From Aliikangiella coralliicola (lineage in GTDB: Bacteria > Pseudomonadota > Gammaproteobacteria > Enterobacterales > Kangiellaceae), in contig NZ_ML660165.1 of the NCBI RefSeq assembly GCF_007004725.1, positions 310,001 through 374,000 on the forward strand: a DNA stretch of 64,000 nt. Direction: 5' to 3'. The position numbers and the translations under genes are program-made. The notes below the pieces were generated by a model. It was not told where the DNA came from. It worked only from the letters and a program-made list of their open reading frames with translations, and made no database searches. Shown here one piece after another: positions 9,783-18,101 of the stretch (position 1 is its first letter; each line of letters begins with the position of its first letter).

Positions 9783-9817
9783 AAAAAAGAGCAAGAACAC
9801 TGTTCTTACTCTTTTTT
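9783..9817 (-). terminator. Strong, near-symmetrical intrinsic terminator downstream of the cold-shock gene
   Basis: Arms AAAAAAGAGCAAGAACA (9783-9799) and TGTTCTTACTCTTTTTT (9801-9817) pair along 17 positions with one mismatch, which is a G-U pair in the minus-strand RNA. The A-run of one arm gives a U-run on either strand, so it can act in both directions. It begins 61 nt after the stop of the cold-shock gene. Confidence 0.8.
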
Positions 9818-9877
9818 CTTAACGACTTAACAAACTTAAGTCACTACAATCAAGCGTGTTTGTAACTATCTCGTTAA

Positions 9878-10087
9878 TTAGATAGCGACAATATTTTCCG
9901 CTTGAGGACCTTTAGGTCCAGTCGTAATAGTGAACTCAACTTGCTGGCCTTCGGCCAAAGTCTTGAATCCTGTACTAACAATTGCACTAAAGTGAGCAAA
10001 AACATCTGGGCCAGATTGCTGCTCGATAAAACCAAAACCTTTAGATTCATTGAACCACTTAACGGTTCCGGTAACTGTATTAGACAT
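9878..10087 (-). CDS. Cold-shock domain protein (CspA family RNA chaperone)
   Basis: A 69-residue single cold-shock domain protein that binds single-stranded RNA and DNA and melts secondary structure. RNP1 (KGFGFIE) and RNP2 (VFAHFS) are both intact and the protein starts [17 protein letters not shown]. The reading frame is open further upstream, but CspA homologues begin at this Met (10087), so the start is placed there. A strong promoter about 160 nt upstream and a long leader fit known post-transcriptional control of CspA-type genes. An efficient hairpin terminator follows. Whether this member is cold-induced or constitutive cannot be told from sequence. Confidence 0.93.
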   Translation of the reverse strand: MSNTVTGTVKWFNESKGFGFIEQQSGPDVFAHFSAIVSTGFKTLAEGQQVEFTITTGPKGPQAENIVAI

Positions 10088-10244
10088 AATCATAATCCTG
10101 TAAAAATAAATAAAACGATGCCATGTTAGGCGTAAATAGCGAGAAAACGGGCTGTAACTTAGAAACTGCAAGACGATGAATTATGTGAATACTGCTGTAA
10201 TACTTCGAAATGGAGATAATAAACAAAGACTTTCTTCCTAGCCG
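10088..10244 (-). promoter_or_regulatory. Long 5' leader of the cold-shock gene
   Basis: From the predicted transcription start near 10244 to the ATG at 10087 there are about 157 nt of leader. This is close to the roughly 160-nt leader of E. coli cspA, which acts as a thermosensor by refolding. The length match is seen; the thermosensing role is inferred. I did not find an exact copy of the E. coli cold-box sequence. Confidence 0.55.
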
Positions 10245-10250
10245 CGCCAC

Positions 10251-10278
10251 ATTTTATAGACAATAAACGGGATGTCAA
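10251..10278 (-). promoter_or_regulatory. Sigma-70 promoter of the cold-shock gene
   Basis: Read on the minus strand, TTGACA (10278-10273) is a perfect -35 box. A 16-nt spacer leads to TAAAAT (10256-10251), five of six bases of the -10 consensus. The start point would be near 10244. It points at the cold-shock gene. Confidence 0.75.
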
Positions 10279-10287
10279 CAAACAATT

Positions 10288-10350
10288 CCCACTAAGGCTG
10301 ATTGATCTTTAGTGGGTGATCACTGCCAACAATTAACCACTAAAGATCAA
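10288..10350. repeat. Overlapping, mutually exclusive inverted repeats upstream of the cold-shock promoter
   Basis: A perfect 14-bp inverted repeat, TTGATCTTTAGTGG (10302-10315) and CCACTAAAGATCAA (10337-10350), has a 21-nt spacer. That spacer side contains the palindrome GTGATCAC (10316-10323). The left arm can alternatively pair with CCCACTAA at 10288-10295. The block ends 10 bp before the -35 box of the cold-shock promoter, so it may be an operator, or a structured 3' end of another transcript. No U-tract follows on either strand. Confidence 0.55.
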
Positions 10351-10659
10351 CGACCCAAAAATACCATAGCACTAAACCAACAAAATTCAATTTGAATTAA
10401 CCCAAAAAAACAAATAACCGGTAATCGTGCACATATTTTTTCAATTGTCATTTCAAAAAGAAATATTTGCGACCGATCTGTTTCAGTTTTTTAATAACAA
10501 GGCCATACAAATCCAAATTAAAATCGCATAAAACAATGCGCTGTGAAGTTACATGGCCTCATGACAGCCCGACTGATTGCTATTATTTGGTTGCGTGTTC
10601 ACTGATAACTTTAGTTAACACGCATAAAGCTTTTACAACCGTCACCATCAATAATCTGA
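10351..10659. other. Gene-free AT-rich stretch
   Basis: Between the inverted repeats and the 3' end of the SRPBCC gene I see no convincing gene, terminator or promoter. A plus-strand reading frame from 10467 has no ribosome site and runs antisense into the SRPBCC gene, so I left it out. Confidence 0.4.
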
Positions 10660-11097
10660 TTAGAATCCTGTCGTCACAATTTTTCTATCATCAGGAAACG
10701 GCCGACCTTTGCCTTCATCCAATAGTTCCTTAAGACTTAACAGGAAGGTAGCCCACTTCATCGAACAATGATAATGAAACGGCGTTTCTTCCCTCCAGTT
10801 TTTATGTTGAAAATAGATAACGGTTTCATCTTCGTCTTTTATCAGGAAACTGATTTCTGTGCCCAACCACTCATCTGGTCCGGCAGTACAAAGCCAGACA
10901 ACTTTATCATTAGAACTTGCCGTTACTTTCATATCTGGACCACTCTCATTGAAACGAAAACGAATAGTTTGCCCCTCACTCGTCTCACCGCTAACATCAG
11001 TTGTCCACCAACTCGAAAGTCCTTCAATCGTGTTTATCGCAGCCAAAGTGGTTGCTCTATCAGTCGCGACGCCTATCTTTAATGAAATGTTGCTCAT
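10660..11097 (-). CDS. SRPBCC/AHSA1-like domain protein
   Basis: A 145-residue START/Bet v1-like (SRPBCC) protein with the small hydrophobic cavity fold used for binding lipids or other ligands. Typical features are the N-terminal SLKIGVATDRATTLAAI segment, SSWWTTDVSGE, FRFNESGPDMKVT and WLGTEISF. AGGAGA precedes the ATG. It is divergent from an ArsR-type regulator, which is followed by a second SRPBCC protein; ArsR-SRPBCC pairs are a common bacterial arrangement. Regulation by the divergent ArsR protein is therefore likely. The ligand is unknown. Confidence 0.8.
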   Translation of the reverse strand: MSNISLKIGVATDRATTLAAINTIEGLSSWWTTDVSGETSEGQTIRFRFNESGPDMKVTASSNDKVVWLCTAGPDEWLGTEISFLIKDEDETVIYFQHKNWREETPFHYHCSMKWATFLLSLKELLDEGKGRPFPDDRKIVTTGF

Positions 11098-11238
11098 TTT
11101 GTTCTCCTGTGAATTAGTAACACTTTAAATAATAGCGACTTAATATCAATTTCATATATATTTAGGTATAATTTTAAATTCATGATATATGATTGATATT
11201 TAATAAAAATATTAATTACAAACCATTTTTAAATAGAC

Positions 11239-11262
11239 TATACTTTCCAAATATGGAAAGTA
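11239..11262 (+). promoter_or_regulatory. -10 box and start-codon palindrome of the ArsR gene
   Basis: TATACT (11239-11244) is five of six bases of the -10 consensus; a -35 match 17 nt upstream is poor. Overlapping it is a perfect inverted repeat, TACTTTCCA (11241-11249) and TGGAAAGTA (11254-11262), with a 4-nt spacer that includes the first base of the ATG. A start point near 11251 would give an almost leaderless mRNA, which fits the missing Shine-Dalgarno sequence. The palindrome is a good candidate autoregulatory operator. Confidence 0.6.
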
Positions 11263-11582
11263 AAAAAAGACTCGATCACATATTTTTCGCACTTTCTGAT
11301 AGTCGTCGCCGCGATATTTTGGAAGAGCTATCAGAAGGAAAGAAAACTGTTGGCCAACTCGCAGACAACTTTGATGTGACACTGGGCGCAATCTCGAAGC
11401 ATGTGAAATTATTGGAAAACGCAGATCTTATCTACAAAAGTAAACGTGGTAGAACGGTTTATTGCCATATGAATTTTGATATCTGGAAAGAGGTCGCGAT
11501 GTACATTGGTATGCATAAAAGATTCTGGAGCAACCGCTTAGACGAACTCGAAAACTATATTAACGGCGACGACGGCGCCTAG
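11253..11582 (+). CDS. ArsR-family winged-helix transcriptional regulator
   Basis: A 109-residue repressor-type protein. The DNA-binding part reads LSDSRRRDILEELSEGKKTVGQLADNFDVTLGAISKHVKLLENADLI, a textbook ArsR winged helix with recognition helix LGAISKHVKLL and a wing RGRTVYC. The metal-binding ELCV-CD motif of SmtB/ArsR sensors is absent, so it belongs to the ArsR group paired with SRPBCC proteins rather than the metal sensors. The reading frame opens at 11193, but the family's N-terminus and the palindromic promoter place the start at 11253. It likely controls both the flanking SRPBCC genes and itself. Confidence 0.88.
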   Translation: MESKKRLDHIFFALSDSRRRDILEELSEGKKTVGQLADNFDVTLGAISKHVKLLENADLIYKSKRGRTVYCHMNFDIWKEVAMYIGMHKRFWSNRLDELENYINGDDGA

Positions 11583-11642
11583 CATTTAAATTCCCCCTAA
11601 TATTTCAACATGAATCGATTCAGCTGGTATAAAAGGTTAAAC

Positions 11643-12080
11643 ATGAAAAATGATGACTTGATAATCAGAAAAACATTCAATTGTTCAAAACGGCAGCTTT
11701 TCGATGCCTGGTCTAAAGCCAGCATAATGGCCCAATGGTTTTTTGCAGCATCAGAAAAGTTTAAAAATTCAACTGTAGAAAGTAACTTTACAGTTAACGG
11801 AAAATTTTCGGTGAAAATGTATTTTGAAAATGGAACTGATTCTCAAATTACCGGGCACTACAAAGAAATTATTCGATACTCCTTGATCGTATTAACCTGG
11901 AACTCTTCAATCGCAAGAGATAGTTTAGTCAAACTTAACTTTAAAGAAATATCGCCTAACAGAACTGAACTAGTATTAGTGCAATCGCTGTTTCCATCAG
12001 AAGAGTCCAGACAAGCTCACAATAATGGGTGGGACGCCTGCCTTGCTAATCTAACCCGGTTTATTGATTCTGTTTATTGA
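11643..12080 (+). CDS. SRPBCC/AHSA1-like domain protein, partner of the ArsR regulator
   Basis: 145 residues of the activator-of-Hsp90-like (AHSA1) branch of SRPBCC proteins. It starts DLIIRKTFNCSKRQLFDAWSKASIMAQWF, the usual N-terminal signature, and ends in a long C-terminal helix with GWDACLANLTRF. AAAGG lies about 7 nt before the ATG at 11643; an in-frame ATG at 11610 has no ribosome site, so 11643 was chosen. It follows the ArsR gene by 60 nt and is probably co-transcribed with it. Despite the domain name, bacterial members are ligand-binding proteins of mostly unknown role, not Hsp90 partners. Confidence 0.82.
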   Translation: MKNDDLIIRKTFNCSKRQLFDAWSKASIMAQWFFAASEKFKNSTVESNFTVNGKFSVKMYFENGTDSQITGHYKEIIRYSLIVLTWNSSIARDSLVKLNFKEISPNRTELVLVQSLFPSEESRQAHNNGWDACLANLTRFIDSVY

Positions 12081-12368
12081 CTCTATTTATAAAACCAGCT
12101 TCAACTCAGACTGATATTAAATCGGGTTATTCGGCCTGGCTTTAAGCTGTACAATTGGCTTATTTTTTATAGCGTTGAATAACTATTCCTCCGATAAATC
12201 GCGCCACCTCGACCCAGGTGGACGACCATTGTCCCATCGTATAATTCAACAATAAGCTGTAACGTCTGCTCAGATGTTAACTCTAATAATCAAACAGTTG
12301 CGAAAAAGCGGCTATATTGATAACACTAACGTCTGAAACAAGCGTTTAAGATAGGAATCTCAAACAAT

Positions 12369-13697
12369 ATGAAACGAGTCACTCTGGCTAGCGCCTCAAT
12401 CATCGTCATATTATTTTTTGCCTTAAACCCAATGGCAAAACAACACACACTGGCCAATGCTGCGAAACCAACCCATACCATTGATAAAAATATGCCTGCG
12501 TCTAAACACCTGGACTCAATTGTACTGGGTGCTGGTTGTTTCTGGGGAGCAGAAAAACGCTACGCAGCCATTCCCGGGGTAATCGATGCAGTATCTGGTT
12601 ACGCCGATGGCAGCGTGACACCAACTTATCGCGAGATCACCAAGCGAAGAAACAAGTTTAATCCTGAAAATCATGCGGAAGTTGTCAAAGTTACCTTTAA
12701 TACTTCTTTGGTGAGTCTCGAAAAAATTCTCCAAAACTACTTTGAAGGACACGACCCAACTCAGCTAAACCGTCAAGGGAACGATGTGGGAACACAATAC
12801 CGCTCAACAATTTTAACCAACAGCGATTCACAAATAAGTACAGCACTCAACGTGCTCAACCAATTCCAGACATTACTGTCAAAGGAAGGTTATGGAAAAA
12901 TTACCACGCAGGTTAAACCTTTAACCCAGTTTTATGCTGCGGAAACTTATCACCAAGATTACCTGGTTAAAAACCCTAACGGTTACTGTCCTGATCATTC
13001 TACCGGCGTCAAATTTAACAACCAGGTGAAAAATATCGCAAAGGTAGACAATAGTGTGCTAACAAAGGGCAAACAGATAATCGTTATAGAGGCTGAAAAT
13101 TACTGTCCCTACTGTGAAAAATTTAAAGAAAATGTCGTCGCCGACTATCAAGGCTCAATTCCAATCACTTTTCGACTGGCTTCTCAATTGACGGGATTAA
13201 AAATAAAATCCCCAACCTGGGCTACACCAACTGTATTATTTTTGGAAAACGGTCAGGAAGTTTTTGGTAAGCAGGGTTATATGTCACCGGAAGAATTTTA
13301 TAAAGCTCTCGGTAAGTTTAAACTTGGACAATCTGAAGCCTACAATGTGGCCTTTAATGAAGGTACAGACAGTCGATTTTGCAAGCAGTATGAAATTTTT
13401 AAAAATACACCAGACGGCCAATTTGTTGACAAATTAAGCGGTGCACCATTATTCGATACGCGAGACCGATTCAACTCTGGCACTGGATGGCTATCTTTTA
13501 CTAAAGCGGTCGATGGTTCGGTGTATGAAAAGCCAGATAATAAATATGGTTTGAAACGAATTGAAATTCGCTCAAAAACTTCAGACGTTCACTTAGGTCA
13601 TGTTTTTCCTGACGGGCCTAATGGGCAACCAAGGTACTGTATCAACGCAACGGTGCTGGATTTCGTCCCACGACAAAAGAATGCCGTTAGCGGATAG
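12369..13697 (+). CDS. Exported methionine sulfoxide reductase fusion MsrA-thioredoxin-like-MsrB
   Basis: Reduces both S and R methionine sulfoxides in oxidised proteins, probably in the periplasm, since the N-terminus is a hydrophobic signal segment (VTLASASIIVILFFALNP). Residues 50-205 form MsrA with catalytic C57 in GAGCFWGAEK. About 228-322 form a thioredoxin-like domain with C246-PY-C249. About 326-438 form MsrB with catalytic C424 in RYCINA. The MsrB zinc cysteines are missing, and the usual SGCGW resolving position reads SGTGW, so the internal CPYC domain may supply electrons. In the known PilB fusion the thioredoxin-like domain comes first; here it lies in the middle. A strong terminator follows at 13764. 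Confidence 0.92.
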   Translation: MKRVTLASASIIVILFFALNPMAKQHTLANAAKPTHTIDKNMPASKHLDSIVLGAGCFWGAEKRYAAIPGVIDAVSGYADGSVTPTYREITKRRNKFNPENHAEVVKVTFNTSLVSLEKILQNYFEGHDPTQLNRQGNDVGTQYRSTILTNSDSQISTALNVLNQFQTLLSKEGYGKITTQVKPLTQFYAAETYHQDYLVKNPNGYCPDHSTGVKFNNQVKNIAKVDNSVLTKGKQIIVIEAENYCPYCEKFKENVVADYQGSIPITFRLASQLTGLKIKSPTWATPTVLFLENGQEVFGKQGYMSPEEFYKALGKFKLGQSEAYNVAFNEGTDSRFCKQYEIFKNTPDGQFVDKLSGAPLFDTRDRFNSGTGWLSFTKAVDGSVYEKPDNKYGLKRIEIRSKTSDVHLGHVFPDGPNGQPRYCINATVLDFVPRQKNAVSG

Positions 13698-13763
13698 TTG
13701 CCATTGACAGACAGATTCGTTAGCGGGTAAAAATTTAACTAAAACAAATTATTTACAACACAG

Positions 13764-13793
13764 CAGGGCGTCGATTTAGACGCCCTGTTTTTT
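13764..13793 (+). terminator. Intrinsic terminator of the msrAB-like gene
   Basis: GC-rich perfect stem CAGGGCGTC (13764-13772) and GACGCCCTG (13779-13787) with a 6-nt loop and six T residues (13788-13793). It begins 67 nt after the stop of the Msr fusion gene. Confidence 0.92.
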
Positions 13794-13863
13794 ATTTTCA
13801 TTAACCAATTTCTTATCCTTTAATTCATTGCTAATCCTTTGAGTTCTAATCTAAAGCAAGCAG

Positions 13864-15231
13864 TCAAATACTTGGCACGGAATACCCAACAATATGTTTT
13901 GAAACGACGAGCTGACAACTTTCGGTTGCTTCTCCCATTTTAACTGAAGTGCTGTTTTCTCTCTTAAGACAGACCTCATAGCGGCCTGGGCTCGCACTAG
14001 TTGCTAACCAATCATCAGAACTCATATCGGCAGTATTTTTGCCGTTGATACTGGTCACAATATCACCTACCTGAAAATCCCCTGCCGCAGCCGCCATATC
14101 GGGCAAAACATACCGTACAACAAATTCACCAGACCTAATTTTTCTTAGCTCTAAACCTAGCAAGTTAAATCGCGAATGAAACCGAATATCTTCATAAGGT
14201 TTCAAATATAACCGGTTTGAATGATAGTCTACGACGCTAACGTACTTATTCAGCAATGCGCTTCCTATCACCCACAGGTCATCTTCGTCATCAGTGCGGA
14301 TGATGTTGGTTTTAATATGATTAACTTCCAGCTTTTCCGACGCAGCGCTTTCTAGCGCTAAATTGCCCAGAGTCAGTCTCGGTAAACTAAACCGCTGGTG
14401 GAGTGCTCGCCCATTTAATCCAAAATCCGCGGCTTTAATTGTAGGTTGAGAAATATCGATTTCGTTATTCTCCAGATACAACGAATTGATTTTCAGATAG
14501 TTGCGACTGCCTGTATCGATGATTAATTCATGAGTCACTTTTTGACCCGACTTAAATAACATCTCTCCCTGGATCTCAAGCTTACTAAACCAAATATCAA
14601 AAGGCATCGAGATATGTTCTTCTTTCGGGTTGTAAGGACCGTTGAACACAGTTATCGTGTCTTCTTTTTTATCGAATTTCCAGGTAAAGTGTCGCAAGAC
14701 GTCATGTCCAATAACACCATCGTAAATCGCCTCATCAGGTCGAAAAAAATACTTTGATGTTGAGATAGGTAAATAGGCAAAATTGATATTTTTAAATCTA
14801 ATGCCATCAAACTCAAATTCATCTGCACTGGTTTGATATGCGGGAGAACTCTCTTCATCTCCCCACCCGCTTAATTGCAACTCGTATCCGGGTTCAAGCT
14901 TGAGCGCTTTAATTTTAGGCGTATCTTGCAGTATCGTAATAGAAGCCCCTGTATCAACAAGAAACTTAAACCCCGGCACGCCGTTGATAGACGCATAAAT
15001 ATAGGGCTTTTCGCCAATATAAGTTGAACGTAATTCGACTTCTTGTGCACTATTTCTCCATTCAGCCACCAAATCGTCATTGGCATTTCGCATACGAATT
15101 TTGTTAACGAAGCTACAACCAGAAGTAGCAACAATAACTAAAATGACCATTATATTTTGACTTAAACTTTTAAGGTTCACAGCCTTTACATTCGCTACCT
15201 TTTGAATAACGGCTTGTCGAAAAGAAAACAT
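13864..15231 (-). CDS. Retropepsin-like aspartic protease with PDZ domain, probably envelope-anchored
   Basis: 455 residues. Two aspartyl protease lobes are visible: FLVDTGAS with D93 and LIIDTGSR with D239, so the enzyme may be active as a monomer rather than as a dimer. A PDZ domain follows (about residues 365-430; VGDIVTSINGKNTADMSSDDW). The N-terminus has a hydrophobic stretch ending ATSGC, a possible lipobox although the -3 residue is Thr. GAGGAG lies 7 nt before the ATG at 15231. It is on the same strand as, and downstream of, the three-gene envelope operon at 15.5-19.2 kb, separated by a hairpin. Substrate unknown. Confidence 0.8.
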   Translation of the reverse strand: MFSFRQAVIQKVANVKAVNLKSLSQNIMVILVIVATSGCSFVNKIRMRNANDDLVAEWRNSAQEVELRSTYIGEKPYIYASINGVPGFKFLVDTGASITILQDTPKIKALKLEPGYELQLSGWGDEESSPAYQTSADEFEFDGIRFKNINFAYLPISTSKYFFRPDEAIYDGVIGHDVLRHFTWKFDKKEDTITVFNGPYNPKEEHISMPFDIWFSKLEIQGEMLFKSGQKVTHELIIDTGSRNYLKINSLYLENNEIDISQPTIKAADFGLNGRALHQRFSLPRLTLGNLALESAASEKLEVNHIKTNIIRTDDEDDLWVIGSALLNKYVSVVDYHSNRLYLKPYEDIRFHSRFNLLGLELRKIRSGEFVVRYVLPDMAAAAGDFQVGDIVTSINGKNTADMSSDDWLATSASPGRYEVCLKRENSTSVKMGEATESCQLVVSKHIVGYSVPSI

Positions 15232-15381
15232 GACTACTCCTCAAATATTCGAACAACTTTATTCAGGTTATATTAAAGAGTGTGAAGTAGACGTGAAATG
15301 ACGGCGCAAGACTGACCTAAAAGCCCTCCGTTTTTCTACATTTGGCAATCAAACCAAAGAAACCTTAATTTATAGCCCATC

Positions 15382-15410
15382 AAAGGTGAATGCATTGCGC
15401 ATTCACCTTT
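15382..15410 (-). terminator. Hairpin after the envelope operon, possible terminator
   Basis: Perfect 12-bp stem AAAGGTGAATGC (15382-15393) and GCATTCACCTTT (15399-15410) with a 5-nt loop. It lies 78 nt beyond the stop of the small lipoprotein gene. Only three U residues follow on the minus strand, so termination there would be weak; on the plus strand five T residues follow. Confidence 0.5.
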
Positions 15411-15487
15411 TTAACGAACCTTAACTCCGGATGATGACCCACGCTGAAACCTTTACTTTACAAGCGGTTCTAACTGTCTAACGTCAG

Positions 15488-15850
15488 TTAGTTGATGAGT
15501 TCGGTGCTCAGCAAACGATGCATTTCCCTTGACAGCTTCCAGGACAAATCCTGTTGACTTTCATCGCCCATCGCGTCAAAAACGGTCAGCATTTTTAATC
15601 GCGTTTGAGCACCCTCGTTAATAAACCAAACATAAAGTTTTTCTCCGGATGGTGCTAAGCCAATCAGATGATCGTCACCAGCGCTTCCCTGTAAGATCGA
15701 TAACTTGTTATTTAACATCGCCTGAATAGTGACATCTCTTGTATCATTCAATGCCAATGGAATTAAAATACCGGAATCATCCTCCGCAGGTTCTATCGAG
15801 CTACATCCACAGATAAAAATTGCAACAAATATAAAATAAGTTAATTTCAT
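15488..15850 (-). CDS. Small lipoprotein, last gene of an envelope operon
   Basis: 120 residues beginning MKLTYFIFVAIFICGCSS, a lipoprotein signal with Cys just after a short hydrophobic core. The mature part is acidic near the N-terminus and has no domain I recognise. I chose the ATG at 15850: its ATGA overlaps the stop of the preceding gene and GGAGGT stands 7-8 nt upstream. A GTG at 15859 is the alternative. The overlap ties its expression to the 750-residue protein, so it probably acts with it. Confidence 0.72.
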   Translation of the reverse strand: MKLTYFIFVAIFICGCSSIEPAEDDSGILIPLALNDTRDVTIQAMLNNKLSILQGSAGDDHLIGLAPSGEKLYVWFINEGAQTRLKMLTVFDAMGDESQQDLSWKLSREMHRLLSTELIN

Positions 15851-18099
15851 TTTGACCACCTCCCCTTTCTCTCGGGTTCAAAGATTGGAAAAATAATTGA
15901 AGTCGAAAACTGCTTGTCGTCACCACCAATCGAAAAACCGGCTTTCACTATCATTCCACGATCGTTAGTCGCAATGAATTCGATTCCTTTCGCTTCAATA
16001 TCACGATCATTTTGTTTGGCGTAATAGGCTGATACACCGAGGTTAGAGAAAGATAGTTTATTCATCGGCCAGTTAATTCCGGCTGAGAAATACTGATAAC
16101 GACTCTCCAGTTTCGCCAGTCTTGCGCTCGTTGAAAAATTCATCGAATCGGTAATCGGGAGATTAAAGCTAACACCGGCAGCCAGCGATGCAGAAGGTTG
16201 GGTCGTTCTTGCAGGAGTATCTCGCCGGAACGCATTGTCGACATCGTCTTGTTGTTGTGAGCTATACAATTCAACTGGCTCAGGGCGGTATTGGGCATCA
16301 AATAGAAAGTTCGTGCCATCAGGCGCCAAAGGTAAGAGGTATCTTGAGTAAAGATTGATTCCCGCTAACACATCTTCATGATAGTCAACGAGGCCGGGAA
16401 GATACGTGTCAGATACTTCCATCAATCTCATAAACCCTTCAGCGCCAATACCTGCTTCTAGTCGATTATTCCAAATTTTAAACCAGGTTCGACTATATTG
16501 TAGACGGGCAATTTCATCGATCGGTGCGTTGTATAACAAATACTCCGGGTTGTAATTATTAGAAGTCACTGAGACTACCAACGAACTATCCTGGCCGCTA
16601 AAATCACTCTCCTCATCAAACGATGTCTTCCAGGGTGCAATCTTATCGCCAATTTTCTTTCTCGAAAAATCAACATGACCACGCTCATCCATTAGCTCTT
16701 CAATAAATAAAGGAAGTGGAGGTCTTTCTTTTAAGCTGCGCACCAAATAATTTATTAGCGATTTATTGTCCCGGGGCAATTCACCGCTTAATCTACCCAA
16801 TGAAAAAATCAGGCTTTTTTCTCTGGATTGATGTGCCAGAACAACTTTTTTCATATCGCGCAACGAACCTAATTCAGCGAGTTCATAGGTGATTGGTTGC
16901 ACACGCAGACCACCCAATAAAGTTAAGTTTACAGCCAAACCAGGAATGCTTGTTCGAATGGGACAGACACTGCTGGGCTGTTGATAATAGTTCGCGCTAA
17001 ATTGATTCAGGCTACTAATCAGTTCTGAACTCAATGCCTTTTCGTCCAGCTCATTAAATACGGCAATCAAACCGGCCATGCGTTGAAAGAAGCTTAGTTC
17101 CGCTGGTGTGCGGCTCTGTAGCATTTGGTCAATTTCGCTATTGACTGCATTCGCCATTGCTTCGCTAGAACTTCTTCCTGGCCGAATGAAATTAAACACC
17201 GAATGTTGACGCTCTCGAACAATTTGTTGATAGATAATATCAGCCGCTTCCAGCACACTGGCGCGATATTCGTCTGGAATAACTTTGACTTCGCGACTTA
17301 GCCTTTCATACATTGCTAAGCGATCGTCGAACTGTAAAAGGAAGTCATAATCAATGTGAATTAACTGGTAAAGCGTCGTATATGGAATTTTTTTACACTG
17401 ATGTAAGAAGTCCTGAAAAAAATCGCCCTCTCCCGATTGACCAGAAACGACACGAATAGTGGCTGGCTCCCGAAGTATTAAAATATCGTTGTTTTTAGCA
17501 ACATTCGCTGCGGCAACGGCATGAAACATATTAGAAAAAGTTGAGCTATTGATTTTACAATCATGCGCTAAAGAAAATTTTCTGATTTGTTTCTCAAAGT
17601 CGACTTCCTGAACCTGATCTTTCAAGGCTTTTTGTAATTTCAATTGAACATCTAGCGACGCTGTCACTAAGCGAGCAAAAGAATTATCGGCTGAAGGCGG
17701 CCCATTATATTTAAAATAATGATGAGTGCCTGCAACAAAAACAGAATCATCGTGACCCGGCTCAATTGAGACGCTCGGCGCTTTAAAGCCACTACCGGCT
17801 CTTGATTCAAATGCAATTTTAATGCTGTTTAAATCAAGCGGAATAGCGCCCGGTGTATGTGAACCAATGATCAACAAGCCACCTTCCGGTGTGGTTACAA
17901 TACCTCTAACTGATGAAAGTCCGGCACCATTTCTGGCGAAACTATTGAGTGTATGCTTTGGATCATTGGCAATCTCTAACGCGGCTTTTAAGTCGACCAC
18001 GAAAAGAGATTCTTCGGCTCTGACATTGAAGCAGATCAAAATCAGCATCATCATCATCTTAATCAAGGATTTAAGTATGGAGTAAGATAGAATATTCAT
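15847..18099 (-). CDS. Large exported protein of unknown function with beta-strand-rich C-terminus
   Basis: 750 residues with an N-terminal signal segment (MMMMLILICFNVRAEE). I recognise no catalytic domain. The N-terminal part (about 30-120) is beta-rich and contains an SSVRGIVTTPEGG segment; the middle (about 130-480) is mostly helical, with three Cys. The last 250 residues alternate hydrophobic and polar strands and end GFSIGGDDKQFSTSIIFPIF, which would suit an outer-membrane barrel or a surface beta domain. GAGGAGA before its ATG is formed by the last codons of the TPR gene (2-nt gap), and its stop overlaps the lipoprotein gene. An assembly or secretion role is only a guess. Confidence 0.7.
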   Translation of the reverse strand: MNILSYSILKSLIKMMMMLILICFNVRAEESLFVVDLKAALEIANDPKHTLNSFARNGAGLSSVRGIVTTPEGGLLIIGSHTPGAIPLDLNSIKIAFESRAGSGFKAPSVSIEPGHDDSVFVAGTHHYFKYNGPPSADNSFARLVTASLDVQLKLQKALKDQVQEVDFEKQIRKFSLAHDCKINSSTFSNMFHAVAAANVAKNNDILILREPATIRVVSGQSGEGDFFQDFLHQCKKIPYTTLYQLIHIDYDFLLQFDDRLAMYERLSREVKVIPDEYRASVLEAADIIYQQIVRERQHSVFNFIRPGRSSSEAMANAVNSEIDQMLQSRTPAELSFFQRMAGLIAVFNELDEKALSSELISSLNQFSANYYQQPSSVCPIRTSIPGLAVNLTLLGGLRVQPITYELAELGSLRDMKKVVLAHQSREKSLIFSLGRLSGELPRDNKSLINYLVRSLKERPPLPLFIEELMDERGHVDFSRKKIGDKIAPWKTSFDEESDFSGQDSSLVVSVTSNNYNPEYLLYNAPIDEIARLQYSRTWFKIWNNRLEAGIGAEGFMRLMEVSDTYLPGLVDYHEDVLAGINLYSRYLLPLAPDGTNFLFDAQYRPEPVELYSSQQQDDVDNAFRRDTPARTTQPSASLAAGVSFNLPITDSMNFSTSARLAKLESRYQYFSAGINWPMNKLSFSNLGVSAYYAKQNDRDIEAKGIEFIATNDRGMIVKAGFSIGGDDKQFSTSIIFPIFEPERKGRWSK

Positions 18100-18101
18100 G
18101 G

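Noticed and set aside
10467-10733. 88-codon plus-strand reading frame
   Set aside because: No ribosome site, runs antisense into the SRPBCC gene, and its composition looks random.
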